Shown here piece by piece: positions 34,303 to 46,005 of a stretch of 64,000 bases of DNA. The stretch's first letter is position 1, and each line of letters opens with the position of its first letter. The notes under the pieces are model-generated. The model ran no database searches, was not told the origin of the DNA, and worked only from the letters and a program-made list of their open reading frames with translations. This stretch comes from Armillaria gallica (taxonomy: Eukaryota; Basidiomycota; Agaricomycetes; Agaricales; Physalacriaceae): NCBI GenBank assembly GCA_037576215.1, contig JBANDB010000014.1:1612001-1676000 (forward strand), written 5' to 3'. Both the position numbers and the translations under genes were made by a program.

Positions 34303-36038
34303 CAGTGTGTCTAAGAGTGTAATTTTGCAAAATACCATACCTTACACATTAGCAATGTAGAAGCATAGCAAGGAAGCTGACAGTGCAAGTGGCATACAAA
34401 GAAATAAGGTCATTAAGGCAGAAAGCTCTATGATAGAAAACGAAAAAAACATAATTAAAACATAAGGACATTGTCATGGCACTGTACCTTATGGGCATGC
34501 ATGGCTATAAGGCCAAAGAATGAGCTTGCTCACTAAGTAATCCATTCACATTAGAGAATTCAGCCTCAGTGGGATGCACTTGCATGTGGGCCAAGACTAA
34601 TTTAGATAACTACACATCTTTAATCTATGATGCATGATCCCTGGAGATCCAGAGAAACAATATCACACATGAGAGAATCAAGAGAACCCTGGGCATGGCC
34701 TAGAAACAGGTTTTGGCCAATGGAAGCAGCAAGCGGGCTCAAAATCCAAAGCCTTCCTTGGTTACCGAGTCTAGAATATGATACTGTCACCTTCAGAGCA
34801 GACCTGAAAGCTGAATATGAAGTATGATTGGTGATCAAGGATTAAGCAGCTATTGAGTGCAAATCTGCAGGCTACCTGCTGCTTTGGTGAACAATGTCAG
34901 CATTGCTTAGATCTTTGAGCCTACTAAAAGAGGAGCAAGCAGCACTCTTCCAAGAGTGCTACAACAGTTTGGGTTAAGGAATTACTGGCTGACAATGAAT
35001 TAACTTACTAATAGACTATTTGTTATATCAAATCCCCATAGTATAAGTAGAGTAGATTTTCATGTATTAAGCTAAGCCATCTACCTCTGCATACTATAAT
35101 AAAGCTTCAGTTTGGATCTATACTTGTTGCACTGCATAAGAGTTAGTAACTTCAAGTCTCAGCTATAATGCAAGTTTAGCAAGCTCACAGAGAAATAAAA
35201 TCAGAGAAACATTTTGGATAAAAACTTTGGTTTACTTGAGATAAGAGAGAGATTCAGAGGCAGTGATGCTGCACCAGTCTTGAGAGTTTACTTGGTTTCA
35301 TCTGAGAGAGAGCTCTGTTCCTATTCTGGTTCAGTGTAAAAGAGAATTTGTGTTGTACCGGCCTCTGTGTAGGTCTAGAGTTGTTTTGCAAGGGAATCAG
35401 CAAGAATGAGCTGTTCTAGCAGTTGCACAAAGTGTGACAGGTGTGTGCAGTTGGATCTTGCAGCATTGTTATTAGAGCAAGCACATCATGTGTGAAGACT
35501 TGTGGTGACATTTTTTGAGAGTATTGTGTGATTTAATTGGGAATTCTGAGGGCCTCTATTGTGATGGGTTTGGAAGTCAGTTTTAATAACTAAGAGGAAG
35601 GCAACATCATATGCAGTTGGAATCTAGCGGTGAGTCATACTTAACAAGCTCACTAGCTAAACTTGGTCATTTTGTGGATCTGTGTGTCCATGTATATTGT
35701 CTATTGAAATATCCCTTGCCTTGAGGGTTGCATGGTTTTCCATGCTCTCTTGTAAAAGCTTTGAGGAAACAGAGAATTGGAGATCAGCTTGATAATTATA
35801 CACTGCTGCATGCATTATTTTAACAAGCTTGCTGGATTATATTGAGATACTGTTAGCATGCAAGTAGAATTAAATTCCTTGCTCCCCTCCACACTTATAG
35901 AGATTGTGTGTGTGTTTAGTGGGATTGAGTATAGGTTAAGTGTGTGTTCATGCTAGGCTGCTCTTAGTTTCATGGATGCCTCATCACCATGTGGAACTGT
36001 GCTCATACCTTTGCTCAAATAAGTGAGCAGTCAATCCA
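34303..36038. other. AT-rich stretch, possible old solo LTR, no gene
   Basis: No frame above 72 codons. A TATA-like GTATAAGTAGAG at about 35041 followed by AATAAAGC at about 35098 resembles the promoter and poly(A) spacing of an LTR, but no clear TG...CA borders were found. The right part may include the upstream region of the transposase that follows. Confidence 0.35.
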
Positions 36039-37447
36039 AAGATGCTTCAGGACTTCACCAAGAAGAAGATGATCCCTAATGAAGTGAAGAAATATTTGGA
36101 GAATATGGTTAACAAGGAGATGCCCTGTGGACTGAAGCAGTACATAGAGGTTGAGCTCTTTCCCCACATTCATATGAAACCTGGCAGAAACATTTCACTG
36201 TGTACTGCACACTGATGACTTTATCTTGAAGGCTTCCAATATATTGAACATAATAAATCATTATGTTATGATGGGCACAAGCATCCTGATGTGGTCAAGT
36301 ATCAACAAGAAGAATTCCTGCCAGCTATGGAGAGGTATCAGACATGGCTGGTTGAATACACTGTAGGCAACACTGCTGAAGTGGTTAAAGATTATGGTGG
36401 AGAGCAGAAGTTAGTTCTCATTGCCCATTATGAGATGATAGCTCAAGCAAATGACAGGTGGACCAAAAGTTGGGTTCTTGATCGTGAGCAACCATTGAAG
36501 AAAAAGTGTATTGGGCACAGGATTCATTAGAGTGATGTGATCTGCTCCACTTTTGGATGGATTGAAGAGGTAAGCCAGTCAATGAATATGGCAAAAATTA
36601 TGAAGGGTATTGGGATGGTGAACTTTGCATTAAGTAGGTGGAGTAAATTATATTTGTTGACTTTGTATATGCTCAATAAAATATTTACTACTTCCTGCAG
36701 CTATCTGAGAAGATAATACCCACCTTTGAAAGGCTTCATGGACCTCAATATCAGGCACTTATTATGGTTGACAATTTCCAAGGGCATTCTGCATATGCCA
36801 AAGATGCCCTGCTAGCTCATCGGATGAACTGGCAGCCATCAGAAAAGCAGGCCTCAATGCATGATGGTTGGTTCATAATGAAAGGCATGTGAGTTGTTCA
36901 GAGAATGACTTTCCCAGTGACACATGCCAAGTTTCCATATGAGCCAAAAGGTGCACATCAGATCTTGACTGAGCATGGACTTTATCAATCCAGGCTAAAG
37001 TTTAACTGTGATTTTACTCTGTCCAAATGCAATCCTGATGCACATGACTGTTGTGGAAAATGTCTTTTGGAGCTTCAGCCAGACTTCTGTGAGCAAAAGT
37101 CACTGGTTCAAGAGGTAATCATGGCTCAGGGACATCTCTGCATCTTCCTGCCAAAATTTCATTGTGAACTTAACTTTATAGAATTTTTCTGGGGTGCTGT
37201 GAAGAGATATCTTTGAGAAAATTGTGATTATATATTTCAGACACTCAAGGATAACATGCCCAAAGCATTGAAATCCATTGACATCTCAACCAGTAGGAAG
37301 TGGGAGCACTGTATGGTGTGATGGATGGCAGCATATTGCTCTGGACTGGAGACAAAAGCAGCTCAGATAGAGGTTAAGAAGTTTAGTTCCCACAGATTTG
37401 CTTCTCATTGTCATATACCTGAAACTGTGGCTTGTAGCTTTGATTAA
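36039..37447 (+). pseudogene. DDE-superfamily transposase remnant (IS630/Tc1-mariner-like type common in basidiomycetes)
   Basis: Decayed blocks read in order: NKEMPCGLKQYIEVELFP, DGHKHPDVVKYQQEEFLPAM, VKDYGGEQKLVLIAHYEMIAQ, IHQSDVICSTFG-like, YGKNYEGYWDGEL, HGPQYQALIMVDNFQGHS and KFHCELNFIEFFWGAVKRYL. The last two hold the second Asp and the Glu of a DDE triad. The expected first Asp (in the AHYEM block) is a Tyr. A 1-nt shift lies near 36575, and an intron-like gap (GTAGGT...GCAG, about 36637-36701) joins two blocks. Several TGA codons are present. Terminal repeats were not found. The family is recognised from the characteristic blocks. Confidence 0.8.
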
Positions 37448-37561
37448 TGGTAGGATGGAAGCTCTAGCCCAGCTGTGGCCAAATTGGATATGGATGACAC
37501 TCTGTATCTCATGCTACACAAAGTTTTATCAAAATTCCTCTTGCCAATCACCTTATCTTAT

Positions 37562-38037
37562 TGTAAGACCCGAACTCCAATCAAGGGTAAATAGTCAGCT
37601 GTATCATGTTCATACAGTCACCGACTAGTCCTGTGATGATTGGCAGTTAAGACTAACTTAATAGCACTTAGCGAGAAGGAGTGTGTTTCGGTATGAATAA
37701 ATGTTAGCTCAAAGCTAGGGAATATACAGCTTTGAGTACACTACTTATATACTAAAGTGAGGGTCTGTAATGGGTTCTAAGATGAGGGTACCATGTTAGA
37801 AAGTGAATAAGCCAAATACACAGTAGCCAAGAATATTACACGTTGAGCGAGTGTGACGACGTGTCAATGTGAAGATTTATGAAGACTTCTGTGAAGTCAC
37901 AGATCTAAAGATAAGATAAGGTAAGTGCCAAAGATAAGATAAGATAAGAGGCACTTAGGTAAAGAAATGAATAAATTGTAACACTTATGAAAAGAATGCA
38001 TTTGGCAAGAGCAAAATTAAAAAATCAGCAAATCTCA
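37562..38037 (+). repeat. probable gypsy LTR (TGTAAGACCCGAACTCC...)
   Basis: It begins TGTAAGACCCG, shares its first about 70 bp with the complement of 25455-25520, and may end CTCA before a TTTGGTGTC primer-site-like sequence at 38039. It contains AGATAAGATAAG repeats (37908-37946). Its end is uncertain. Confidence 0.45.
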
Positions 38038-38936
38038 AATTTGGTGTCTGACTTTGCACATTGGATGTGGTGACTAAGTGCCTTGCACCATAGTCTATGG
38101 TGTGCTGTTCCAACTTGCAATAAAGCTGAACATGTACAAAGCATACAAGCCCCTTTCCTCATTGCTATCTATGGACAACAGGGTGCTAGCCAAAGTGATA
38201 GTAAGCCCAGACAGGATTGAACTCCCTCTCACATACCAGAAGAGCAGACTTTTCCTCTTAGTAGACTACCAAACTCACATACACGACCTACTTAGTCGCC
38301 CTCACATGCATGCAGCTATAGGCATGGAAGGTATGGCTGGAATCCTTACACGAATCTTCAGGGAGACTCACTTAATCACTGAATTCATGGAGGGTCCTTC
38401 AATAGTAGTAAGGCAACACCTATAAAGGGAAACTAACACAGACTCTCCTGACTCTGAAGGTTTAATCTGGGACAAGGTTAACACTAGTAAAACAAATGTT
38501 CTACATGGGTTCATGACTGCTGAGAAAGAGGAGAATTGCTACTTATTTCTGACAAATGACTTGCTCAACAACAAAATGTTGAAGGAATGGGGGGATAACA
38601 TAGACAGGTACATGCATGATGTATTCTGAAGCATCCTAGCTGACTTTGACCAAGGAAAAGCTTTCACTCGCACAAGAGGTGAATGGTACCAGTTCCTGAG
38701 AAGTGGTTTTGGGTTGAGGCTCAAGCAGTATAAACAAGCTCAAGATTTGGAAGTGAGAGAAGGCTCTATGGTTGAAATCATTTCTTCTTGCCATGACTAC
38801 AAATATGGCAGAGCTCTTGCTTAGGAAGCTTGGCCACAGTCCTGGAATAAGAAGTGGATTGCAGACCTTGATACTCTGAAAATTCTGAAGAATATTGGCA
38901 TGAAGCTGGATGCAGAGGGGGGAGGGGGGGTACTGT
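38038..38936 (+). pseudogene. unidentified long degenerate frame ending at a polypurine tract
   Basis: A single frame from 38078 runs about 285 codons with only three stops (38423, near 38627 and near 38822). It includes SPDRIELPLTYQKSRLF, NNKMLKEWGDNIDRYMHDVF, GEWYQFLRSGFGLRLKQYKQ and WNKKWIADLDTLKILK. It ends within a GGGGGGAGGGGGGG tract followed by TGTAAGG, the geometry of an internal region meeting a 3' LTR. I do not recognise the protein. It may be an accessory or gag-like frame of an LTR element. Confidence 0.4.
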
Positions 38937-39141
38937 AAGGTATATCAGACTTAAATATGCTTGAACATTGTAGTATTATTTTTGACTTAGTTGTGCATCA
39001 CACTTTGCTCAACTCAGCCCAATGGGCCTTATCTTTTATAACTAGTAATAAATAAAATCATCTTTTCTACCATCATCACTCACGTGCAATGCCCTAGGCT
39101 GCTTCAAGTGCCAGCTGTAGCACTTGAGTAATAGGTAGAAT
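38934..39141 (+). repeat. LTR-like start, truncated by C4
   Basis: It starts TGTAAGGTATATC directly after the polypurine tract and is cut at 39141 by the C4 LTR. It contains AATAAATAAA near 39046. Confidence 0.35.
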
Positions 39142-40506
39142 CATTCCGACTTCAATCCTAACTCCAGCATTGCTCACTATCAGACTCCGTGGTGTGCTGC
39201 ACCACATCTATGTGTGCACCAAATTTTGGCTTTCACCTTGATACAGCGACTAGGTGCTATGCTACAACTACTTTCACTTGCTACTCCTCCAGTCGCACTT
39301 TCCTACTGTTCAAAAATGGAATTCCTGCAGAATCCGCCTGGGCAACTGCCCATCCGCTTCGCATCTGCCAAGCGATACATCGTCCACCTGGCCATATACT
39401 ATCCACCACAAAACTGCCTCGTTTCATGGGAACTTGACTAGCCTAGGCTCCAGGAGCTGACAGCTATCAACCTGAAGTGCCTGTGCCAGTGGATGGCAGA
39501 AGGATCATCCTTGAAAGAGCAGACAAATTGGCTGACAGTGGATAGCCATATATGGCTATTCTTGAACCAGACCAGATGAGGAAGGTGTTGCAGAGTGCGC
39601 TCAATGATGCTGGAGTAGCTTGCGCAGCTGATTTCAGCGCGACAGCTCGTGTCAAATACCAGCTTTGAAGGTAAATTCAGGGCTATCGGAGTAGGCAGGT
39701 GTGGAAGCGGGGGCTGGATACAGATCTGCTACTATATAAGCACGCATAATGTACTTAGAAAGACAGTTAATCTCACTTGCTCATAGCACATTAAAGGAAT
39801 AAATTTCCACTACTCTCCTAAACATATCTAGCCACCTCTGAGCCTAGCATTGCAAACAGATTGCCAGGAATTCTCCTTTTCTCTCACTATCTTCACATAA
39901 CTGCTCTCAGTTCAGCATCCTAATCGGACACTTGGACTACTTCTTCCTATCGTATCCGCAGACGGAGCAGATTCTATCAGATTCCTTCAGAGTGGGTGGT
40001 AACCCTCCTTGCATATACAAAAGATCTTGCAGATGCAGACATGACTTTCTCTTACCAGAGAGTTTGCTAGCCTTACAGCAGCCTCCGACTGCTTAATATT
40101 ACTCTATTCCATTTGATATTTCATTTATTATTTTATTTTACTATTTCACATATTAATTCTAGAACCCAAATCCAGTAGCGAACAGACCACCGCCAGAGAC
40201 CATCAGACTCTGACTCAGATTTACTTACTCATATATATACTGTAGAATTACTTGTAGATACTCAGTTCAAATATCAACTTGGTTTAACCAAATCTCTCTC
40301 TGACTCCAAGTCCAATTCTATTGCTCTCAAGTCCATGGCCTCTGCTCTGTTGGACTATCCTTACTCTATCCAAACCCTTGCTCTCTATGGACTCCACTCC
40401 GCAATTCAATCTTAGGGCTTCGGCTCAAGGGTGACATTGCTAAAACCCATGCACTCCACAGACCTTCACTCGTGTGAGTTACCATCTATTTGGCATGTCC
40501 CTAACA
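39142..40506 (+). repeat. G1 5' LTR of C4, 5'-truncated and interrupted
   Basis: LTR sequence occupies 39142-39192 and 40082-40506 (ending GTCCCTAACA). The first about 39 bp are missing. A TATA run (40233-40240) and AGTTCAAATAT (40265-40275) are kept. An 885-bp insertion separates the halves. Confidence 0.85.
39193..40077 (+). repeat. solo LTR inserted in the C4 LTR
   Basis: It starts TGTGCTGC and ends CCTTACA, with TG...CA ends and 885 bp. It sits between GTGG (39189-39192) and GCAG (40078-40081), consistent with a 4-bp GCGG duplication altered by CpG transitions. An internal CTATATAAGC (39732) and a downstream GGAATAAATT look like a promoter and poly(A) signal. Orientation is inferred from these. 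Confidence 0.65.
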
Positions 40507-40550
40507 GTATATTCAAACTCAACCCCTTGAGTTGAATTTTTCTCTAAATC

Positions 40551-42116
40551 ATGACAACCACATACACTTACCCTCCAGAGACAGGCAAAGGCCCAAAACA
40601 AAAAACACCAATCTTTTTCATGGAAGACATAGCAGCATCTGCATCCAAGGAAAATCTGGAACTTTTCAGATTGGTCTCTGTTGGAGAACAACTGTCCCAT
40701 AGGGAAACCTACAGCCACTCCAGTTTTACTGCTCATCAATCCAACAACTACGATCCTCCTAACCCTTTCAGTACTCTGCCACCCAATGACCTTCCACATC
40801 ACTGAAGGACAGGCATATTCAACAGATACCAAGAGAATCCAGATCCACACACCTCAGCACCTCAACCCATCTCCAATGGGGAACAAACAGACGGCCCAGA
40901 ATCTGACAATTCCAGAGGTAAAACCAATACCCCTACTCATCCTTCAAATCGACACAACCAGGGTGACAACAGATCCAACTCCCAACCAGGTAGCCCAAAT
41001 GGACCTGGAGGCCCCGGCAGCCCCAACGGACTAGGAGGACCAAGTGGTCCTGGCAATCTTGACAGTCCCAGAGGTCCTGGAGGTCCCAATGGCCCAGGAG
41101 GACCAGGCATACCTAGCAACAATGTTCTCAATGAGCAAGAATTCTTACGAGAATTCATGAATCTGTTGTGCAGAGTTTCCACTTCACTAAACAATTCTTG
41201 ACCCAACAACATCTGTACCAAGGTCAAAGTACCTGATACGTTTGATGGCTCTGACCTGCAGAAGCTTAAGGCTTTCATTGTCTCCCTCCAGTTGAACTTT
41301 AATGACTGACCCACTGCTTTTGTGGCTGATGCCAGTAAAGTCAACTATGCCATCTCTTTCCTTTTCAGCACTGCTCTTGACTGGTTTGAACCAGACATCC
41401 TCTGTCCCAATCCACGGAATCTGCTAGCATAGCAATACTCTTATGCCACATTCCTTGATGAACTCTGAACCAATTTTGGCCCTTTTGATGCTATCAGAGA
41501 TGCCGAGGATGCCATGGAACATCTCTGAATGCATGACAGAGATCGAATCATGAAGTATATGATTCAGTTCAACCAATATGCCTCCCAAGTTGATTATGGT
41601 GATAATTCCCTCCATCATGCCTTCTATCGCGGACTTTGGACATGCATCAAGGATGATATGGCTCACCATGGAAAGCCTCACAATCTCTGAGACATGTGTT
41701 TTCTAACTCAAGAACTCGATGCTCGCTATTGGACTCAGAGGACCAAGATATCCCAAGAAAGCTGGGAAAATAAGTCCTTCAACTTGTATTCCAACAACCC
41801 TAAATCAAAGGGTTCCAGTCCCAACTCCAATTCTTCAGCCTTCAGTTCTACTCCAAAATCTTCTGATTCCAATTCCTCAGAATCTGCTTCCAACCCAAAG
41901 CCCTATGCTGATAAGCTAGGCAAAGACAGCCATCTTACTCAAGAAGAAAAGGACTGCCACTGAAAGAACAACCTCTGTATATTCTGTAGAAGCAAGCACA
42001 AGACCAAGGACTGCAACAAACACAAAGCCATAGCCTCTGCTAAGGGCTGTGCTGTGGAAGTTGAAGAACCTGCTCCTGCCTCTGAGGATCTGGCTCCTCC
42101 AGAGTCAGAAAACTAG
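40551..42116 (+). pseudogene. G1 copy C4: gag
   Basis: It starts ATG at 40551 with MTTTYTYPPETGKGPK. The Gly/Pro tract is at about 41000-41130, then [13 protein letters not shown] (Arg codon CGA retained), the capsid-like IMKYMIQFNQYASQV, a Ser/Asn linker and a zinc knuckle near 41970-42010, ending TAG at 42116. Frameshifts and stops occur, but CpGs are better kept than in C3. Confidence 0.87.
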
Positions 42117-43829
42117 AAGGCAGCCCTGTATCCTCCATGTGAGATCAGGGTTGCATTGACTGTAATCACACATCAGAGGTTGTCACCCTCAACACTGCCA
42201 CTCTTTCAAATCATTCACTCACTATATCACTCTCTTCTGAAGTCAGCTCCAGTACGGAGTTCAACGACTCTCCAATCATTACTATCCTTTGTTTTCTTGC
42301 CTTGGTTGACTCTGGTTCTAGCCATTGTTTCATTGACTTCAAGTATGTTGAGGACCACAACCTTCCTACCAAACCTATTTCTCCAATGATACACCGTCTA
42401 CATGTTCACACCTAGATTTTGTGATTTTATAATAATACTATTGCATATCTATCTTACATTAGTGATACTTAGAGGACTATAGCTGAGGCTTTGAGCTGAT
42501 AGTTAGACTAGTATGCAATTAGTAGAGCCAGGACTTAGATACGATACCACTAGTGGGTTAAATCTACCAGCCAGCCATACTAGTGACTTGAATACTAACA
42601 GGGCTAAGTAAATATGGCCACTAGTGGACAAGTAACGTGACTAGTGCACCAAACAAGAGGCAGAGGACACAAATCTTGTGAAGTTCAGTCACTAGCAGAC
42701 TGATCTGAGCATAAACACCTAAGTCAGGATTAACTGGTCATGTGGCAATCTCAAAACAGGACTTAGAAATGAATTTAGCAACAGATTAACCTTGCAGCAG
42801 ATCTGACTAGTGCGATACAGATCCATTATGATCAGCACTAGTATAGCTGGGCTGTGCCTTCAATCACGATCGACAGCTGTTACAGGCACACTCACCTGGC
42901 TAGTCATTTATCCTTGACACTAGTGGAGTGTCACTGGGCCCAGGACATGGAATACAACCACTAGCAGAGCTCCTAGGCTCACTAGTCAGCAAGTGACCAT
43001 TTCTAGACTGACTATTGCATGATTATTCACCATTATTTGTGACTAGCCAAGAAATTCTTATCAATAATACTCCTCTAGTCAGTTATTTATATCTCGATTG
43101 TACCTTGTTTGTCAGTATATAAGTAGTAGAATAGGTGCACACATGGCTCAGGCAAGTCATCCCTGCAATTGTGACCTACTAGTCAGTATCTAGTGCCCTA
43201 ATTAAAAGGTTTTTGTGCTTAACCTCGCTGAAGCAGCTGCTAGTTGCTAAGTTATCTATAGCATTAAGTGAATAGAAGTGTCTTAGAGCAATCTTTTGTG
43301 TCCTGCAAAGGCTAAGAGTGTTTTGAAGTTAGTTCAAGCAAGTTCTCGAAGTTTAAAGTATTATTCTTAGGCCAAAAGTGCCACTAGTCTGCTTAGAAAG
43401 TGACTAGTCAAGTGTTTATTCACTTGTAAGATATTATAGAGCCAAGAGAGCCACTAGTTCAAAGCAGTCTCAGTCAGAGTGAATGCAGTAGCTCAAGTCG
43501 AGTCACTATTCATCCAATTGTGTCTTACCAACCCCACTAGTGTGAGTAGTACACTTGTATAGCTCACTAGTAATAAAATAAAATGTCTTTAAACAACTTT
43601 CCTTGATTATTGAAGTCTGCAGAGTGCTTCTATCATACCTGAAATGCCTGAATTCAATACATTGGTGATAAGTGTAGAGTTAGTGATTGGTTTAGTGTTG
43701 TTGATGTTTATTGCCAGCCTCTAGTCCATTTGCCACTTGCCATTACCGAGCACATCACTGGTTCAACTTTAGCTCCTTGATGGCTCCACCGGATCTCATA
43801 TCTCCCAATTCATCACTCTTCCAGTCCAT
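42117..43829 (+). pseudogene. G1 copy C4: start of pol (protease), split
   Basis: The protease region 42117-42384 includes [10 protein letters not shown]. It is interrupted at about 42385 by the ACTAGT-rich element, resumes at about 43758 with LLDGSTGSHISQFITLPV, and is cut again at 43829 by the palindrome-bearing element. Confidence 0.8.
42387..43757 (+). mobile_element. ACTAGT-rich TG...CA element (probable solo LTR, about 1.37 kb)
   Basis: It interrupts the C4 protease. Its ends are TGATACACC and GCACATCA, so TGAT/ATCA inverted termini. It has a TATATAAG at about 43118 and AATAAAATAAA at about 43573, which fit an LTR. ACTAGT occurs 15 times between 42507 and 43571, many as CACTAGTG or GACTAGTC. 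I could not make out a clear target duplication. It has no coding frame. Confidence 0.55.
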
Positions 43830-44313
43830 TGATGAGCCTTAGACTTCCATGGCAATGGCAACACCCAAAACTCAGGGAGAGCTTAGGCAATTAACATAGC
43901 AACACAGCAATCAAGGCAATGTGTGTGCGAGTAGTTTGGTGCACCTCCATGTGGTCAATTCCTCTATAATGCAAAATACACTGCAACTTTTCAGTCAGTG
44001 AAGTAGTACTCTTGGTCAAGGAGTACTAATAGACATTGGCTGTAAGCCAGGAAGGATCTCAATAAACGAGATGAGAAGGAATCTGGTATGATGTGAATAT
44101 CAAGAAACCATGATAGGAACTGTGAAAATGGTCTAGAAACCATAAAAATGAATCTAGAAATCATAGTGGTGCCTTAAAATCATAGCAACATGTTAGAAAT
44201 CATAGCAATGCACTAGAAATTGTGGGGGAGAACTGGAAAACATGGGGAAGGACTAGAAATTGTTGTGATACTCTAGAAATCATAGCAATGTGCTCACCTG
44301 TAGCAGGCACTTT

Positions 44314-45875
44314 CATACATCAAAGCATATCAATTGACTGATCCCAATGATGTGTCCAGACAGTCAATTGACTGGTCACTTAAATAAAGCAATTCTGTCA
44401 CTGTGACTAGAGCAGGACATTGTCACACTCTCCCCTTTGATGGCTGTTGCATTGCCACCTCCCTCTCTGCTCACTGTCAGGGTCCTCCGCCCTCCCTCTC
44501 ATTGATGTGTTTTTTTTTTGTTTTTTTTGGGGGATGTTGGTCCAAATGCCTCCAGAATGTTTGTAGGCCTTATTTCTGCTCTCCTGCTCACTGTTTTGGG
44601 CAGAAATTTGAGATTTAAGGTCTTTTAAAAATATATTATGAGTTAGTAAGCTACCCTGCCCCTCACAAGCCCCTGGAGGCTGGATTCAGCCTTGGGAGAC
44701 TGGATGTAGTGTGGCAGTGCAGCCAATTGATGAAATCAGCCATCAATATCAGACTATTTTTAGACAAATCTGGGATTGGGGTGGTTTCTGGGTACTGGAT
44801 GGGCCAGGGGATGGTACTAGTATATGCCTAAATATAAATAACGTAAATGCGAACCCTCTGGTAAGATATGGGGGTCCTGGGGAGTGGTTAAAAAGGGTAA
44901 AATAGTGAAAAATAGCGAAAATAGGCAGAAAATTCGCATTTGGGGTGGTTTCTGGGTACTGGATGGGCCAGGGGATGGCACTAGTATATGCCTAAACATA
45001 AATAACATAAAAGTGAACTCTCTGGTGAGGTGTGGGGGCCCTGGGGAGGGGGTAAAAAGGGTAAAATAGTGAAAAATAATAGAAAATCGCAGTAAATTCA
45101 TGTTTTGGGGGGGTGCTACATGTATCAGATCACTTCAAAAACTTAACCAATGAATTTCCTGGCCTTGAAAACCCTTTAACGACTGCTCTACAGTACATGT
45201 GACACATTTTATAGCTAGGCATAATCAGGAAAATTAGCTTTGTATGATGCTGCGTGCATTGGATCGCTTTAGGGATATTACCAATCAATTTCTACACTAT
45301 GAAAGCCCTAGAATACATCTTTATATGCTATATTTGGTCACTGGAACATGTTGAAAAATGGGGGATTGGAGGGTACATACAGTATATTTTGTTTTCTAGC
45401 CACCACACCAGTCTGGGGACTTTACCAGTCAATTCCTTGACCTTTAAAACCCTCAAACAACTCTTGGTTACATTTGTTGGGTCTCAGTATCGATCATCAT
45501 AATGATATAACAGTTTAGGAGAAGCACATATGGAAACTCGCATTTCTGAGCTTCGGAAAACTTTGGAGTTGTTACCAATGGATTTCTTGACCTTTAAAAC
45601 CCCTAGAGCAGCCCAAGAACATAATACAGACCATCAGAATATATGGAGAAAAGTGTGATAGTGAAAAGCTGCGAAATACCATATAGCTCACATTTCTGAG
45701 TATTGGGGAAGGTAATTCTGGTATACAATGCCCTATATATATTGTATAATAGTGTGTACAAAAGATTAGGATGATCCAAAATGTATTGGCAGATATATAA
45801 GGAGATCTTTCTGAAAAGAAGAAGGAGCACTTCCCAGATTTTGATGTTTTGGTAATCCTATGGCCTGGGGACTAT
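44314..45875 (+). repeat. left arm of the giant palindrome
   Basis: It pairs with 46006-47531. The arms are almost identical over about 1.5 kb. The left arm has one extra 34-bp segment near 44345 bounded by TCAATTGACTG repeats. The loop is 45876-46005. Confidence 0.95.
44781..45110 (+). repeat. two tandem units of 164 bp in the palindrome arm
   Basis: GTGGTTTCTGGGTACTGGAT starts at 44781 and again at 44945, and the following about 150 bp match closely. The mirror copy lies at about 46770-47100. Further in, a looser motif ACCAATxAATTTCxTGACCTTTAAAACCCT-like recurs four or five times (45155-45600). Confidence 0.85.
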
Positions 45876-46005
45876 CAGATTCAGATTCCTGGACCTAAAA
45901 TACGTTAGAATCACCAATCATCTATGTGGTTCATGTGTCAAAACTCCAAAGTAATGAGTGTGCTCTCATCTATGTACAAAGTTATGCTGTCTGCATGGAT
46001 TATGC

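Noticed and set aside
44403..44618. Mirror-image short frames in the palindrome (44403-44618 and 47264-47479; 45603-45830 and 46051-46278)
   Set aside because: They are identical only because the arms are inverted copies; no start context, domain or codon bias supports genes.
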